Of a stretch of 64,000 bases of DNA, positions 1-12,158 are shown one piece after another. Within the stretch, counting starts at the first letter, position 1. Each line of letters opens with the position of its first letter. The position numbers and the translations under genes are program-made. This DNA is from Riptortus pedestris (taxonomy: Eukaryota; Arthropoda; Insecta; Hemiptera; Alydidae), in assembly GCA_019009955.1 (NCBI GenBank), contig CM032230.1, forward strand, positions 109,651,001 to 109,715,000, in the 5' to 3' direction. Under the pieces are notes generated by a model that did not search any database, was not told the DNA's origin, and was given only the letters and a program-made list of their open reading frames with translations.

Positions 1-524
1 TCACTCTCATTTCAGTTGTTATGCCTTCATATAGATTTTGACAGTGCTAATAATTAAAAAAATACCTCAAACGTGTTTCGTTTTCAAGAATGTACATGTT
101 TTTCTGTTACTCAATACATGTGGGGAAATAACTAATACAATTCTGTTGGTCACAACTATTGAATTAAACGGATCTACTAGTTTTATTTATAAATTTATTT
201 TTGACCGCCCTCCTTCTGATTAAATACCACGTGTGCGTGAAACTTGCCAAACAGCAAACCGCTTTAAAAATTTGAAACCTGCTAAATTAAAATAACAATT
301 ACTGAGACAGACAAGAGATAAATATTTCTTAGTAACTTCGATTTGAAAAAAGCCATTAAATATTTCAATAAAAACTTCAGTATGGCGGAGTTGTAATTCA
401 GTTGCAACTTAAACAGAGGAGTTAGTTTTTAGTTGCATGTATTGATTAGATTGGCATGAATAAAATATTACTCTAATTATAAAACCTTGAAACTTCGCTG
501 CAAACATACTGAAGTAACGAGGTT
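1..524. other. Unassigned AT-rich sequence
   Basis: Single-copy-looking AT-rich DNA with no convincing coding frame, RNA gene or match to the repeat families seen elsewhere in the window. A 61-codon open frame on the plus strand has no recognisable domain. Confidence 0.5.
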
Positions 525-529
525 ATATA

Positions 530-585
<56 letters not shown>
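525..585. repeat. (TA)n microsatellite
   Basis: About 60 bp of nearly pure TA with one GC interruption near its left end. Unlike most TA arrays in this window, its flanks do not match the HINE element, so it appears to be a free-standing microsatellite. Confidence 0.95.
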
Positions 586-588
<3 letters not shown>

Positions 589-1716
589 TGAATAAGTGGA
601 TACTTAATCCTAATTAGATGCATTTTTTACACTAAATAGAATCTTAGCTGGCATCTTTGTGACCCACAAAAATAATTCATGCTCATGAAGTTTTCATAAG
701 CTGTTTAAGTGCAAAATAGAAGATAAAACTTCTATTATGTTCAAAAGTATTTGACTTCAAAATTCCTCTCAAAGCTGGCTGTGATGCTTTTATATAAATT
801 TTACTGGATGTTCCTTGGAAGTTCAGTGTTACTTTACCTCCTTTGAACATTGGAATCCACGAACTTTAGTTATTTCGTTTTCCTCCTTCTTTCATATTTA
901 ATAGATTCATTGGAATGAAAACTTACCTCTGCTTTTTTGCCCTTCAAGTTTGAATGAAATTACTTAAGTTTATTAAAGTTGGGAAATATAATATTATTTC
1001 AACTTTCCCCTAATTGGCCCTCTCTTTAAATCTCCATTTATTAATAGATTTTTATCTTAGAAAATTATATATTTAAATCAATGTTTTCTGGGTATTAATC
1101 GAGTATCCATGTGCTCAAATTGTTTAGAAAATTCGTAGTTTGTTTGCACCTAATTTAAAAAGGTTAATTAATTCTTATTTAAATTAAAGTTTAAAATATT
1201 AAATTTAGAGCTATACGAAAATAATAAGAAATTCAAGCAATCCAACTGTCATTTGAAAAGAAATATTAATGATGAAACATAACGATGGGTTATGCAAGAA
1301 AATTGTTGAGAGTATATTCAGGATAATTAATAAAAAGAAATATGATAATATAATTTCATATTTCATTGAAAATCATTATTCCTGATAATATGAAATGAAA
1401 TGTAGTTTCATTTTAATAATTGAACATTTCTGATAGTATTCATCTCGGGTATCAAAACATCTTCATACATAAAGTTCTCTAATTTATTTATTTTTTAACA
1501 AGAAATATATTTTAATGCATTCTAGCAGTGCGTTTTACTGAGAGTTTTACTCCTGAAAATGATTAGCTTTTCTCGTAATAATTATGTTTGTGCTTGGAGG
1601 TTTTAAACATATACTTTATCTTGTTTTATGGATGTGTTATACTATCTCTTTTAAAAAGTTCATGCTTTATTTCATAAACAATATTGTTTGTTAAATATAA
1701 TTGCCGAAAGAATGGT
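586..1716. other. Unassigned AT-rich sequence
   Basis: About 1.1 kb of AT-rich sequence. The right part could be eroded upstream body of the LINE remnant that follows, but I could read no continuous reverse transcriptase motif in it. Confidence 0.4.
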
Positions 1717-2060
1717 TGCTGAGTCTTTCGTCTGGAGTGTACTGCTTTACGGGAAAGAAGTTGGACTCTCTACAAAAGGGAATATAATTGATTGGGAGCA
1801 ATAGAAGTGTCCACCAGAATAATTTGGACTAAAAAAAAAATCCAACATAGAAGTCCTATATAAAGTAAGTGAAAGCGAAATTCTTATAAAAGCCAGGGAA
1901 AAAATGAGAACGAAACTTGGGATAAGGCACTTCGATTTCATCACAAATATATTTGAAGGTAAGGACCCTGGGCATAAAAGAAGGAGACCTAGAAAATATT
2001 ATTTTGAGGACATCTAACATCTTATGAATTGCAGTGGATGTCGTAATTTAATGGTATTTG
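1717..2060 (+). pseudogene. RTE-like LINE ORF2 C-terminal remnant
   Basis: Decayed C-terminal end of a non-LTR retrotransposon endonuclease/reverse transcriptase. From 1721 the plus strand reads ESFVWSVLLYGKE, matching the conserved 'WS..LYG.ETW' block that follows the RT domain in RTE-type and related LINEs. A stop and frameshifts follow near 1801-1840. From about 1842 another frame reads SNIEVLYKVSESEILIKA and then EGKDPGHKRRRPRKYYFEDI before a stop at 2015, matching the usual 'N.EVL..V......L' and 'I.EGK..GKR.RGRPR..W.D.I' tail. Frameshifts and stops show it is dead. The match is to family knowledge, not a search; RTE is my preferred clade. Upstream domains are not visible. Confidence 0.75.
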
Positions 2061-2165
2061 AAATTCTTTTATTATGTATCCCCCCCCCCATACTATTGTT
2101 TAACCTAAGTCAATAATTCTTATTCTAATAATATAGATACAGTAGGGATTCACCCTCAGCAGGGA

Positions 2166-2678
2166 GCATATATATATATATATGTCTGTTAACACTCTAG
2201 CGGTCGCAGCTTTTGTTTAATCGTTACATCGTTACCAAACTTGGTATTTAATTAATCGTTTTATGTAAAAAGAAAGATGAAGTTCTTTAATGCCTAAAAT
2301 CCGACCAGTGGGAGGGGGGTGGGGTTACCAGAAGGCAATTTAGAAAATACTTAATTTCTCTGTTATTATTCGTAGGGTCGAAAAATGATGAAGAATCAAT
2401 CTTATTGCAAATGTAATGCTCGACAAGTGTTGTTATGTACGTTTTTGTTCTATCTTGATTATTAACCTAGATATTTGCATTTTTTAGTTTTCGGTCTTCA
2501 GTGAAACCCCACTCCTACTCATGTCGTATTGACAGTAAGATATTATATTATGAAGTACATTATTTAAAGCCTAAATACCAAATATTGTTCTCATTGTACT
2601 TTTACTGTTCGAGATAAATGCCAATACGTGGCATACGTGGGAAATATGATTATTTTACGCAGCTCCTGCGTGACGGAC
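2166..2678 (+). mobile_element. HINE (non-autonomous Helentron-like), module A, 5' truncated
   Basis: Begins at a short TA array followed by the GTCTGTTA and TCTAGCGGTCGC blocks, then the G-run (GGGAGGGGGG), the 'TCTCTGTTATTA' core, the 'CCCACTCCTACTC' module A signature and a terminal hairpin with one loop change (ACGCAG CTC CTGCGT) before GACGGAC and a T-run. The left end upstream of the microsatellite is absent. Confidence 0.8.
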
Positions 2679-2935
2679 TTTTTATTTGATGTATAACGTT
2701 GATATTGGAGCTTTGGAATTAAATTAAACTAAAAACGATATACGCAGAGAAATTAAGGAATTTTTGGAGCCTCAATGGCAGATCTCTTTAAATGGAAATC
2801 TTCAAATAAGTCTTTATTGCAGGGGCTTAGATAATTAAGCGGATTTCCCACTGTGCTATCAAAGCCCTGCGTTATCAATAGCATAGTACGGAGCTATGAT
2901 GTGTAGTGATAACAGGTGACAGTAACTGGTGATTT

Positions 2936-3160
2936 GCATGAGAGGAGCAGAGGGCCGAGTGGATAGGAGAGCAGCCCGTTAGAGGGAGGTTGTTCACCCA
3001 GGAGCCTCTCTCTCTCCCATCTCCCAGCATCTCCCTAGCCGCCGTCTCCCTAATAGCGGCCATCCCTCAACACTCATGGGCTAGGGGTAGTCACTCACTC
3101 ACTGGACTACCGGCAGCCTGACTAACTTTAGGCCCGGCACAGGCAATATCAATACGCTCA
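2936..3160. other. GC-richer island, purine-rich then pyrimidine-rich
   Basis: The plus strand is G/A-rich at 2938-2990, then C/T-rich at 3000-3065 with CTCTCTCTCTCCC-like runs. It stands out from the AT-rich surroundings. No coding frame or known repeat is recognised. Several similar islands occur in the window and may form one diverged family. Confidence 0.4.
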
Positions 3161-3165
3161 AAGGG

Positions 3166-3169
<4 letters not shown>

Positions 3170-3257
<88 letters not shown>

Positions 3258-3258
3258 T
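3170..3258. repeat. Compound (TA)n(CA)n microsatellite
   Basis: About 56 bp of TA followed by about 32 bp of CA. Open frames on the minus strand here (poly Cys-Val and Ile-Tyr) are artefacts of this array. Confidence 0.97.
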
Positions 3259-3441
3259 CCCCTCCCTTTCTAAATTCTTGCTTACAACATGAAGCAAGTC
3301 TGCGAGGCAAGACAGTAGAGTATATTAAAGTTTTAGTCTGTATACTCATATTGGCTAATAGTCTTACCATTAGTCAGCTTATATTATATTGCAGGCTACC
3401 GAGGGATATGGATGTAGCAAAAATACATTAGAATGTGAAGA

Positions 3442-3760
3442 ATGGGAATTATAATTCAATATATTTACCTTACTCGCAAATTAAACATCGGTTGAGTTTA
3501 ATTGATTCGTTTGTTAATTTTTTTGTTCTTATTTTATTTATTTATTTTTTAATTTTATTTATAATTATCTTACTTATTTTAATATTTAATTCATTATTAT
3601 TATTATTTTAATATATTATATAGTTAATTAACGTGTATATATTGTAAAATAAAAATGTATTTAAACATAATCATACATGTAATATGCCATGTGGCACAAT
3701 GGAACATGTATTCAAGAAATAACTCCTCATAGGGTTACTATGAGTTGAAAAAAAGGAAAG
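3442..3760 (+). repeat. Dispersed repeat R2, copy 1
   Basis: About 300 bp that recurs at 63222-63560 with clear similarity along its whole length. Shared blocks include GGGAATTATAATTCAATATA at the left, a T/A-rich middle, and ACATGTAATATGCCATGTGG followed by AACATGTATTCA and AATAACTCC at the right. The AATAAA-like right end suggests the 3' end of a retroelement. The left end translates faintly like a LINE C-terminus, too weakly to assign. Confidence 0.8.
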
Positions 3761-4015
3761 GAAAAAGATGGCTATCTAACAACTCTGGCCTAGAGTCGAA
3801 TTTTCTCAACTCACGCCTTCACTGGTGTGAATGGAATTTTCCTCATGATGCCTTCATTGCTGGATGGTCTGATGCAGAAGGTAATGGGAATCCACTGCAT
3901 GACTTTGTGACCATTTAATTCCCTTGTTTGGAAGGTTGATGGAAAATCAAGTATACCTCTTCACGAGACTAATTACTAGGTGTAGCCTGTAAATACTACA
4001 TACATATAAGGTTAA

Positions 4016-4616
4016 AAAACATATTTCCCTTAAGGGTTGGAACCAAAAAGTGATTATTGAAAACTTTCTTCAAATGTACCTAGGAGATGACGAAAATGAG
4101 GTCTGTTCAAAACATATATGTATTTGTCTGTTAATGCTCTAGCGGTCGCAATTTTGTCTGATCATTACCAAACTCGATATTTAAACGTCTTATGTAAAAA
4201 TGAAGATCAAGTTCGTTAATGGCTGAAATCCAACCAGTGGGGGGGGGGTTAGAGGGGGAATTTCGAAAATTCTTAATATCTCCGTTATTATGCGTTGGAT
4301 AGAAAAATTGTATAGAGCCAATCATATTGCAAATGTAATGTTCTATAAATTTTGTTATGTACTTTTTTTTTTTTTTTTTTTTTTTTAATAATTTGATTAT
4401 TACCCGAGATGTTTGCATTTTTTAGTTTTCGGCCGTCAGTAAAACCCCACTCCTACTCATGCCATATGAACAGTAAACTGTTATATCATGTAACACTTTA
4501 TTTGAAGCCTAAATACCAAATGATGTTCTCATTGAACATTTACGTTTTGAGATGAATGCAAATACGTGACGCACGTGGGAAATCTGCTTAGTTAACGCAG
4601 CCCCTGCGTGACGGAC
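4016..4616 (+). mobile_element. HINE, module A, near full length
   Basis: Left end is worn but carries TTTCCCTTAAGGG, followed by the TTCTTCAAATGT and GGAGATGACGAAAATGAGGT blocks. The microsatellite has shrunk to ATATATGTAT. A poly-T of about 24 bp (4363-4386) has grown inside the core. The right end is intact: GTGGGAAATCTGCTTAG, the perfect ACGCAG-CCC-CTGCGT hairpin, GACGGAC and a T-run. Confidence 0.88.
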
Positions 4617-5458
4617 TTTTTTTTACCACCTTCTTTCCATTCAATACTTTGTACGGTAGTATTTCTACACAAATATATTTTACAACTTAATTTCAATAAT
4701 TTTAAATCTATTAGTGATAATTATTTTACGCTTATTTGTTTTTGTTAATCATTTCCTTATTTATTTACTAAAGTAGGCTGAAAATTTATAAAGAAAAAGA
4801 TGGTGAGGTTATAAAAATAATGAGAGCCCATAACCTTATATGTATAAGTGTAGATGACCTGAGGGGTGGATCCGCCCGTTGTGAGGTCATAACCTCCCCC
4901 TGAATATGACGGGTACACCGCCTCCCTCGAAGGGTAGTCACCCCAAACTCTGTGAACGCCCGCCCGTCCAGGCTATTCACCTGCTCTCTTATCTAAACTC
5001 CGTCTCTTATCAATAACCACATCAGTCTTGTTATCTTTTTGTCATTTATACGAAATGAAATGAAATCTGTTTATATCTATTAAATGGTAACATAACATAA
5101 CCGGATACATCAAATAAATAGTTTTCTTCTCTATAAACAATTTTCTAATATTATGTCTTTTCAATTAACGACTTTACCCTTCATTGAATAATAACATTTA
5201 TACTTATATAATAGATTTTTTATAAAATTTAGTCAATTTCTATGAACACATATAAAATCCGTCAATCAAATAATTATATGCAATAAAATAATGTCGTTAA
5301 CAATCCTAAAGCCACTCTAAATGTTTGGCATACTTTTTTTCAATATATTGACATGGAAAATTATTAAAGATAAATTATTTTTTGAACGATTTTTATGACA
5401 AATATTTTGTAATTATATTTATTTATATGGAGTAAGAGTTTCAAAAAAGTCCGACTCA
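4617..5458. other. Unassigned, with a GC-richer island at 4786-5060
   Basis: Mostly AT-rich. At 4855-4990 there is a GC-rich block that passes from purine-rich (GACCTGAGGGGTGGATCCG) to pyrimidine-rich (CTCTCTTATCTAAACTCCG), like other islands in the window. No gene is recognised. Confidence 0.4.
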
Positions 5459-5535
5459 CAAAGGGCTGCGTTATCTAAGCAGATTTCCCACCTGCGTCAC
5501 TTATTTGCATTTATCTCAAGATTTCAATTGATAAT
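5459..5535 (-). mobile_element. HINE right-end fragment
   Basis: Only the hairpin end survives, on the minus strand: GTCCGACTCACAAAGGGCTG (a damaged hairpin), CTAAGCAGATTTCCCA and the ATTTGCATTTATCTCAA block. Confidence 0.75.
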
Positions 5536-7402
5536 TTTTGTTATATTTAAAAAATAAATTTTGTACTTCAGTCAACGAGAAATAGTTTATGTAAGTAGGT
5601 CGTTAGATTGATTTACATACATAGATGCCACAAAAGTATCGACAAATAATTAATTCACATTAGCATTCATTAATTTATTATTTATAGCATCATTAAAATT
5701 GTTATAACTATTAGACTCCCTTCTTTTTCACAAAACGTTTTCTGGAATATTATTTTCCTTTTGAAAAGGGAGAAAAAAAACCCTCCTTACAAAGTAGACT
5801 TTATTATAACCAAAACTTAAGTAATAAGTAGTTTTTGAAATGACATAAAAAAAAAAATATACAGCTTTCGCTTTGCTTTGATATTCTGACGGGACCTAGT
5901 TACACCTTTAGTATTTTTAGCATTGCTGCGGTATTTATAGAACTCGTTCTCACTTGGTTATTTTTTTTTCTTCTTTTTACAAGGTAGGAGCAGTAATAGG
6001 TACTATTTTCCTCCTTCTGTAATTCTCGTTCGTTCCTGAAAGTAGAAATATAGCACTCAAAGAAATAATGTAGACCCACGGAGATAATAATCCAATTTCT
6101 GTAACGAAACAAAATTAAAGAACAAAAAACATACATTCCAAAAAGTATTATGACTCAAAGAATATCATATCATTGGAAGAAAACATCTTAGCTTATTTAT
6201 AGCACATAATTAATGGTTTATTAACATAAATTTAAAAATAATATGTCGAGCGCAGAATGAAAAAATAATCCAATATTACATAATTAAACTGATTTTAAGA
6301 CTTACACTAATGTTAAAAGCTGAATACAAACCTAAGTCAAAGAGGAGCCTAAAAATACTTGATGTTTCGGATTTATGATGTAATAGATAATTAATAAACT
6401 AAAAATAAACATCGGCTGCAAATGGCTTCCTTTTATCAGCTGATATTTGCCCATAGCTATTACATTTAACCTTTAAAATATTTTTCTCTCTCGAGTTATG
6501 ACGTAGAGGTGAATGAAAAGAACTGTGCTTAAAGCAGCTCTGTTTGACAAAGGTCACATGTTTTTAGACATTTGTATATTTTCATTTGTATTTTAGGAAT
6601 GGAAGAAGTTGTATGTTTGACTGTGTTGTCTACAAAAGGCTACCAGTCTTAAGATAATAGCAGCTCTATCAGTGCTTGTCTCTCTTGTCCACTTCTAAAA
6701 ATAGAGGTACAGATTAAAGGGCATTCCTCTGCAAGAAACACCATTCTATGTTGAAGATTCAGCCCAAAGGAAATATTGTCAAATAAAGTCATACATTGTA
6801 AAGGAATTTAATACTTAATTAATATGTTTATTGTAATCTTAAAATCATCACTGACTATTACAGTATTTATAGGAAAAACTCTTAGCTATGGAAGGAATAT
6901 ATTTTTAATTGTAAGCCTTTAAAAAATGTTGTAGTTTTATATGACTTTGTAATATTTTGCTAACTGTTATGTACCCAGTTTAAAAGTCACTGATATTCTA
7001 ATCACTAATCTGTATTTGGGCTTGGGTTTTGCTTTTGAAAGTGTACCAATGACTACTGTATAATTTTACTTGGGAAATTTGCTTAGTTTGGGCTGATAAT
7101 GCATGTCGGGTTTCCTTGAAGAATAACCGGTTGTTTGTTCTCCTGGCGTTTTTTGTAACAATTCCTTCAAATCTCTATCCCTCTTACTAATTATTGCTCA
7201 ATATTTTCCAAAGAGCATATTTAAAGATTTCGTGTAAAAAAGATTATTATTATTATTATTTTATTTACAGTTGCCTACAGGGTTATTCGCATGCAATTTT
7301 GGTTCAGCTTATATAAATGTGTTAACCTATATTAGTTGTTTTAAGATACTATTATTGATTTTTAATTGATAACACGTTTTTGAATATAAAAAAAAAATAC
7401 TT
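5536..7402. other. Unassigned AT-rich sequence
   Basis: About 1.9 kb without recognisable coding sequence or repeats. The part at 6430-6760 has higher complexity, including TTTGACAAAGGTCACATG at 6542-6559, a nuclear-receptor-like half site with flank. This is a hint only. Confidence 0.4.
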
Positions 7403-7620
7403 GGGGCTCAGGTTAGCCATGTTAGTTAAAGCTTTACCTTTAATCTTACATGGTAAACCCAGAGTGGCGAGTTCGATTCCCGCCTGGACAAAGGAATTTA
7501 TTTAGTGACGGAATTCATTAAATAAAATCCAGAGAGCCACCCTGGTAGGAAAGTGTGGTAACCTGTAGATAACCCGTGCCAATTAGCCTTAATGACAAAA
7601 TGTGGACGTTAATAAATAAT
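7403..7620 (+). mobile_element. tRNA-derived SINE, full length
   Basis: About 218 bp. The head begins GGGGCTCAGGTTAGCC (A-box-like) and has a B box in GCGAGTTCGATTCCCGCC, both RNA polymerase III promoter elements of tRNA origin. The body has GGAATTTATTTAGTGACGG, CATTAAATAAAATCC and ACCTGTAGATAACCCG. The tail ends TGGACGTTAATAAATAATT, probably the 3' end of its partner LINE. Other full copies lie at 32608 and 56402. Confidence 0.85.
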
Positions 7621-7820
7621 TGAAAAGAAAATACTTTCTTGCCTAAACGATAATAGAATAAAATGATTTAAAGCAAGCATAAAAAAAACAGAAAACAAAT
7701 ATTAAAAATAATAAATTCAGAAAAAAAATTCACTTATAATGAAAATGAATAAAGAAAACTTAACTTTCACAGCGATTATGGACCATAACAATGATGTTTA
7801 TATTACAAAGATAATGATGA

Positions 7821-8025
7821 TCACCTTAATTTATCCACATTGTCAATATATTTACAAAGTAGCATTAGATCATCTCTGGATGAAGCGTTAATAACATCAT
7901 GGAACCTGCTATCATTACCTACAAGAACAATATTGTTCATGAGTTTGATGTGGAGTAATGCGGAGTAACTTGGGTAATAAATGAACATATGATATATATC
8001 CTCTTGCACATCCATATTGCAAAGA
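7821..8025 (-). pseudogene. LINE ORF2 C-terminal remnant
   Basis: The minus-strand frame reads LCNMDVQEDIYHMFIYYPSY and later LMLLCKYIDNVDKLR before a stop. The spacing C-(x)8-H-(x)4-Y resembles the C-terminal CCHC-like zinc knuckle of I/Jockey-type LINE ORF2, in which 'H.F..CP.Y' is typical; here the third Cys would be Tyr. The frame is cut just upstream by the hAT element at 8058. It cannot be a functional protein. Clade is uncertain. Confidence 0.6.
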
Positions 8026-8057
8026 TTTTATTTTAGTTAGGGGTTAATACCGTAGAT

Positions 8058-8755
8058 CAGGGGTCTCCAAACTTTCTAGCCTTAGGGCCATACTGATTAC
8101 TCCAGTAAGTTCCGAGGGCCAAAACCATATTATCATTGTTGCCGGTGGTAAAAAGTCCACTGATGAAAAAAAAAGTCCGAAAAAGTACGCAACGTTTAAA
8201 AAATACTGCAAATCGGATTAAAGTCTGCAAAACGGCACCAGATCTAAATTAACTGATGAGCATCTTAAATCTCTTTTAATAATTCGTTCAAGTAAAATTA
8301 GTCCACAACTACAAACTATTGTCAGTGGAAAATCCCAATTACATAAATCTCATTAGTATTTCATATGTCATTATGCTTTTTATAAGTTATGTTTTTATTT
8401 AAAAAGTATAAAATGTTAATTGTATTCATTTAAGTAATTTGCTAGTTATTATATACTGAAGTTAAATTTTCTGCATATTATACATGTCTTTACTCATTAC
8501 AATTCTGTGTTTCTTATCCAACTTATCACAAAAACAATAACAATACCCGTAAGCCTACAACCATATTATGAGCAGTTAGCCCATGACCATATTAATGTAG
8601 ATGTCATATTAATAATTATTCAACATAAAATTAGAATACTTCAGTAAACTAAATTTAATTTGCTATAAAAAATGTGTTCTCTAAAAGGAGTTTTAAAGTA
8701 TGCTAGCTCTCCGAGGGCCGGATATGGCCCTCGGGCCGTAGGTTGGAGACCCCTG
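8058..8755. mobile_element. Non-autonomous hAT-type DNA transposon
   Basis: Terminal inverted repeats: left CAGGGGTCTCCAAACT, right (read inward) CAGGGGTCTCCAACCT, 15 of 16 identical. The CAGGGGT start and the inner GGGCC-rich subterminal motifs are typical of hAT families. About 700 bp with no transposase frame, so it depends on a partner. The 8-bp flanks (CCGTAGAT and ACAATGTT) do not match, so the target duplication has decayed or one end has rearranged. Confidence 0.8.
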
Positions 8756-10946
8756 ACAATGTTATTTACTGTTAACTTGATGTTAATAACTAGAGGTTCT
8801 AATTTGTGATATCATTTTATATTTGAATAAGAGAGGAGAAAATCCTGGTTATACCTGCATATTTGTGTGTAGAACACTCTCCATACTCTGATTTGTCTTT
8901 GTTCTCTAAATCTTGGGACAACAGCTGCTTTCTTGGATTATAAAGCATTTCCCCGTAATAATTGTTGTTCAATATTTGTTTACGAAAGAGCTGAAATATA
9001 AAATCGATAATATTTGTAAACATTAGCATTATTGATAATGTGTTGTACGACACATCTTATAATGAGTCGTTGTTCTTTACCTCTTTTTCTAACTAGGATA
9101 TAAACGAAGTTATTTCTATTTCTACATCTGTGTCTTCAGTAATTCCCTTTTCCAATGCATGCGATAGTCATTTTAAGCAAACTTCTTGTCTGAGTAAAGT
9201 ACGTACTAAAAGAAGAATTTTAAGCTAAAAAGTGTTATTATGCTGTCACCTGGAAATGTGTTTAACTTTTTTACTGCGCCCTTGCGCAAACGGACTTAAT
9301 TGTTAGTTGACAGTGGGACAGTAGATTAAAAAAAAATTCGATTTAAAGAAATAGTGTAGAGCGCATTGTAGAAGAATGAACAACCCCTATAGGAAGAGGT
9401 TATTGGTGGGGTTATAGGGGAGGCATCCCTTGCTTTAGGGATATTTTTACCCCGGAGCAACCAACCCCTAGCTATCTATTCCTTTCTCTACTAACCCCTA
9501 CCTTCAGACCAACTACAAGCTCTGTCTCTCAATCTGAGATGAGGCCTTTTTTACTTTCCCTTCTCAGAATTATTTACAGTCCTTACATCCCAAAGCTTAT
9601 AAAATAGCTAGGTGCTTCAGAGCTTATGAGATTGCTAGTGCTTCTGTAAAATAAAATGTATACTTTATTTTCAAACGAAATTAGAAAAAAAAGAAGCATT
9701 TTATTTCACACAAAAAGATTATTATGATTGATTTAAACGTTGTATATATGGGCAAAGATAAGTTTTCCTACAAAACAATTTATTCATTGGTATTCATCTT
9801 CAAAGCTGGCTATACAAATAACTGTATTCACATAGTTATTTTAATAATAATATGAATCGTTAACGAAACATACTTAGGAATATTGAAAATCTAATAATAC
9901 TATGTTATTTGGCAGCATCTGAAACACGGGAGATAAATTAAACCAAACTTAAAAAAATCCGAATTGAACACGCATAAAATATCTTGTGTTCCTGCTGAAT
10001 TAACTGCACAAAACCGTTTTGTTTAGTTCATTTGAAATTATTTTATTTGTAGGAGACACAGGATATCTTCATATTGGGTCAAAAAAATTAATAGACTTTT
10101 TTTTTATGACGAACAAAAAAAATGGTCTTGTAAAATCATTTTAATTTATAATAGGGAGGTTCCTAATTCGTACACGTGGATTACTAAACTCAAGTAAGAG
10201 TATTAAAATGCAATTCAAGAAAAGAAACATGGTTCTGTATATTTATGTAATTTTTTTTTATTTACTCTCTTCATTATTAATTCCATCATGATCCCATTTT
10301 AAGTTAAATTGAGTTTAACTGCTCCATAATTTTAATTGGGCTCATTATTTGTGTAATTTATGCCACATGTACACTGAATTAAATTATAGCCAATGGAATT
10401 AAATATAACTTTTGAATATAATAATAATAATAACTTTTTTGGTTGGGAAGCTCAAACATTATCATCGCAACATTATTTTTGTTTGCTCAGGTAATTAACG
10501 AGTTGACTAACTGTTCATATCACTGAGATCAAGCATTCATTACTTCACGAAAGGCGCCATTTTTATACATATTACTCCTTGGCTGGCATCACAATCTTCC
10601 AGTATGTTATTATACAATTAATTTTCAAGTAGACATAGTCTCCGAGTTATGAACCGTTCAGAAATAATTGGTCTCACAAAAAAGCCCCCTCTTTATTATG
10701 TCACAATTAATTAGGTACTTCATAGCATGTATGTCAATAAATTAGTATAACAAGTGACTTTAAAAATTTGTAGTTATTATAACTATATCTTTCATAAAAT
10801 CTGCTATTTTATGAATTAAGAAGAATTTTTAGGTATCCATCTTCTAACCGCAACGTTATTGACCGTTATTGACTTCTAATCAAGCTCGTGGACACCAAAT
10901 AGCTAAACCGCAAAGTCCTAAATGGGGTTGTATTAAAAATAAAAAA
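8756..10946. other. Unassigned; GC-richer island at 9365-9540
   Basis: About 2.2 kb. At 9365-9540 the plus strand goes from purine-rich (GGAAGAGGTTATTGGTGGGG) to pyrimidine-rich (CTACTAACCCCTACCTTCAG). The rest is AT-rich, and I see no gene. The hairpin-like TGCGCCCTTGCGCA at 9276 is not flanked by HINE sequence. Confidence 0.4.
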
Positions 10947-11419
10947 GTCCGTCAAGCAGGGGCTGCGTTAACTAAGCAGATTTCCGACGTGCATCACGTA
11001 TTTGCATTTATCTCAAAACGTAAAGGTTCAATGAGAACAATATTTGGTATTTACGGCTCACATAAAGTAGTTCATGATATAACAACTTATTGTTAATATC
11101 ACATAAGTAGGAGTGGGGGTTTCCTGAAGGCTGAAAACTAAAAAAATGCTAATATCTCGGATCATATTCAAGATAGAGAAAAAACGTACATTACAACATT
11201 TATAGAATATTATATTTGCAATAGGATTGGTCCTATACAAATTTTCGCTCCGATGCATAATAACGGAGAATTTTTGAAATTCCTCCCATCCAGCCCCCCT
11301 CCCTCCCACTGGTCGGATTTCAGCCATTATCGAACTTGATCTTTCTTTTTACATAAAACGATTAAGTATCGAGCTTGGTAACGATTAAACCAGAATTCCG
11401 ACCGCTAGAGCCATAGCAG

Positions 11420-11467
<48 letters not shown>

Positions 11468-11593
11468 TCAATTTTGAACGGACCTCATTTTCGTCATCTA
11501 CTAGGTAGGATCGATGGACGTTTGAAGAAATTTATAGAAAATCGCGTCATGAGTACTCCTCAATAGATGATTTCCCTTAAGGGAGATCTGCTA
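10947..11593 (-). mobile_element. HINE, module A, full length
   Basis: Minus-strand copy. GTCCGTCAAGCAGGGGCTGC at the left is the hairpin end; CTAAGCAGATTTCC follows. Module A blocks (ACTCCTACTT complement, AAATACCAAATATTG complement) and the G-run (as CCCTCCCTCCC) are in order. The left end of the element is at right, CCTTAAGGGAGATCTGCT. The microsatellite at 11421-11467 is (CA)n(TA)n. Confidence 0.9.
11421..11467. repeat. (CA)n(TA)n array inside HINE
   Basis: About 33 bp of CA then about 14 bp of TA, at the same element position where other copies carry pure TA or CTAT. Confidence 0.95.
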
Positions 11594-12158
11594 AAATGAA
11601 TTTGAGCAGCTGATGGAAAAAATGATCCGTTATATTAAATAGGAAAAGTGGTTTAGACAGTGGCCAGAACGAAATAATAATAAAAAGGAAGTTGAACCTT
11701 TGAAACAATGGCCGATGAAATTAATTTGAATAGGAGGGTCAGCCGATGGCCCGCTCTCTTCACAATGCGACACAGTCTTTAGTATTTCAACAGCTGGCAA
11801 TATGCATTTTTCATTTGCCAACTTTTATAAATTCATTTTGAAAGCTGTGTGTATACTATACATGAATATGTATATATATAAAATATATTCGACACAGAAT
11901 ACATTCATACTCAGCGAATTTCTTACTCCGTTTACTACTTTCGATATTTCAGTATTTAGATAGATTTCTCTTGGCAATCTCTCTTATAGTAGTTTGAATG
12001 ATAATTATTTAATTTAAATATTTCAATGGAAAAGGAATAGAATTTACTAGCGCCCATACACACGGATATGTTTAATAGTTTAATGTTCTGCAACTACAAT
12101 GAAAGATTTTCTGAGCAACTTGGTACCTGAATGAGCAACTTGGTACTCTTATTCAATC
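11594..12158. other. Unassigned sequence
   Basis: No repeat or gene recognised. The segment 11640-11830 is of higher complexity, with GGCCGATGAAATTAATTTGA, and may be unique functional DNA. Confidence 0.35.

Noticed and set aside
3091..3370. Minus-strand frames with Cys-Val and Ile-Tyr repeats
   Set aside because: Direct translation of the (CA)n/(TA)n microsatellite.
4131..4418. 95-codon minus frame with a Lys run
   Set aside because: Lies entirely inside a HINE copy; the Lys run is the expanded poly-T.
7440..7500. Genuine tRNA gene at the SINE heads
   Set aside because: A and B boxes are present, but there is no foldable acceptor stem or anticodon arm and each is followed by the same non-tRNA body.
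9270..9300. HINE-like terminal hairpin (TGCGCCCTTGCGCA followed by AACGGACTTA)
   Set aside because: No CTGCTTAG block or other element sequence beside it, so a chance resemblance or an unrecognisable relic.
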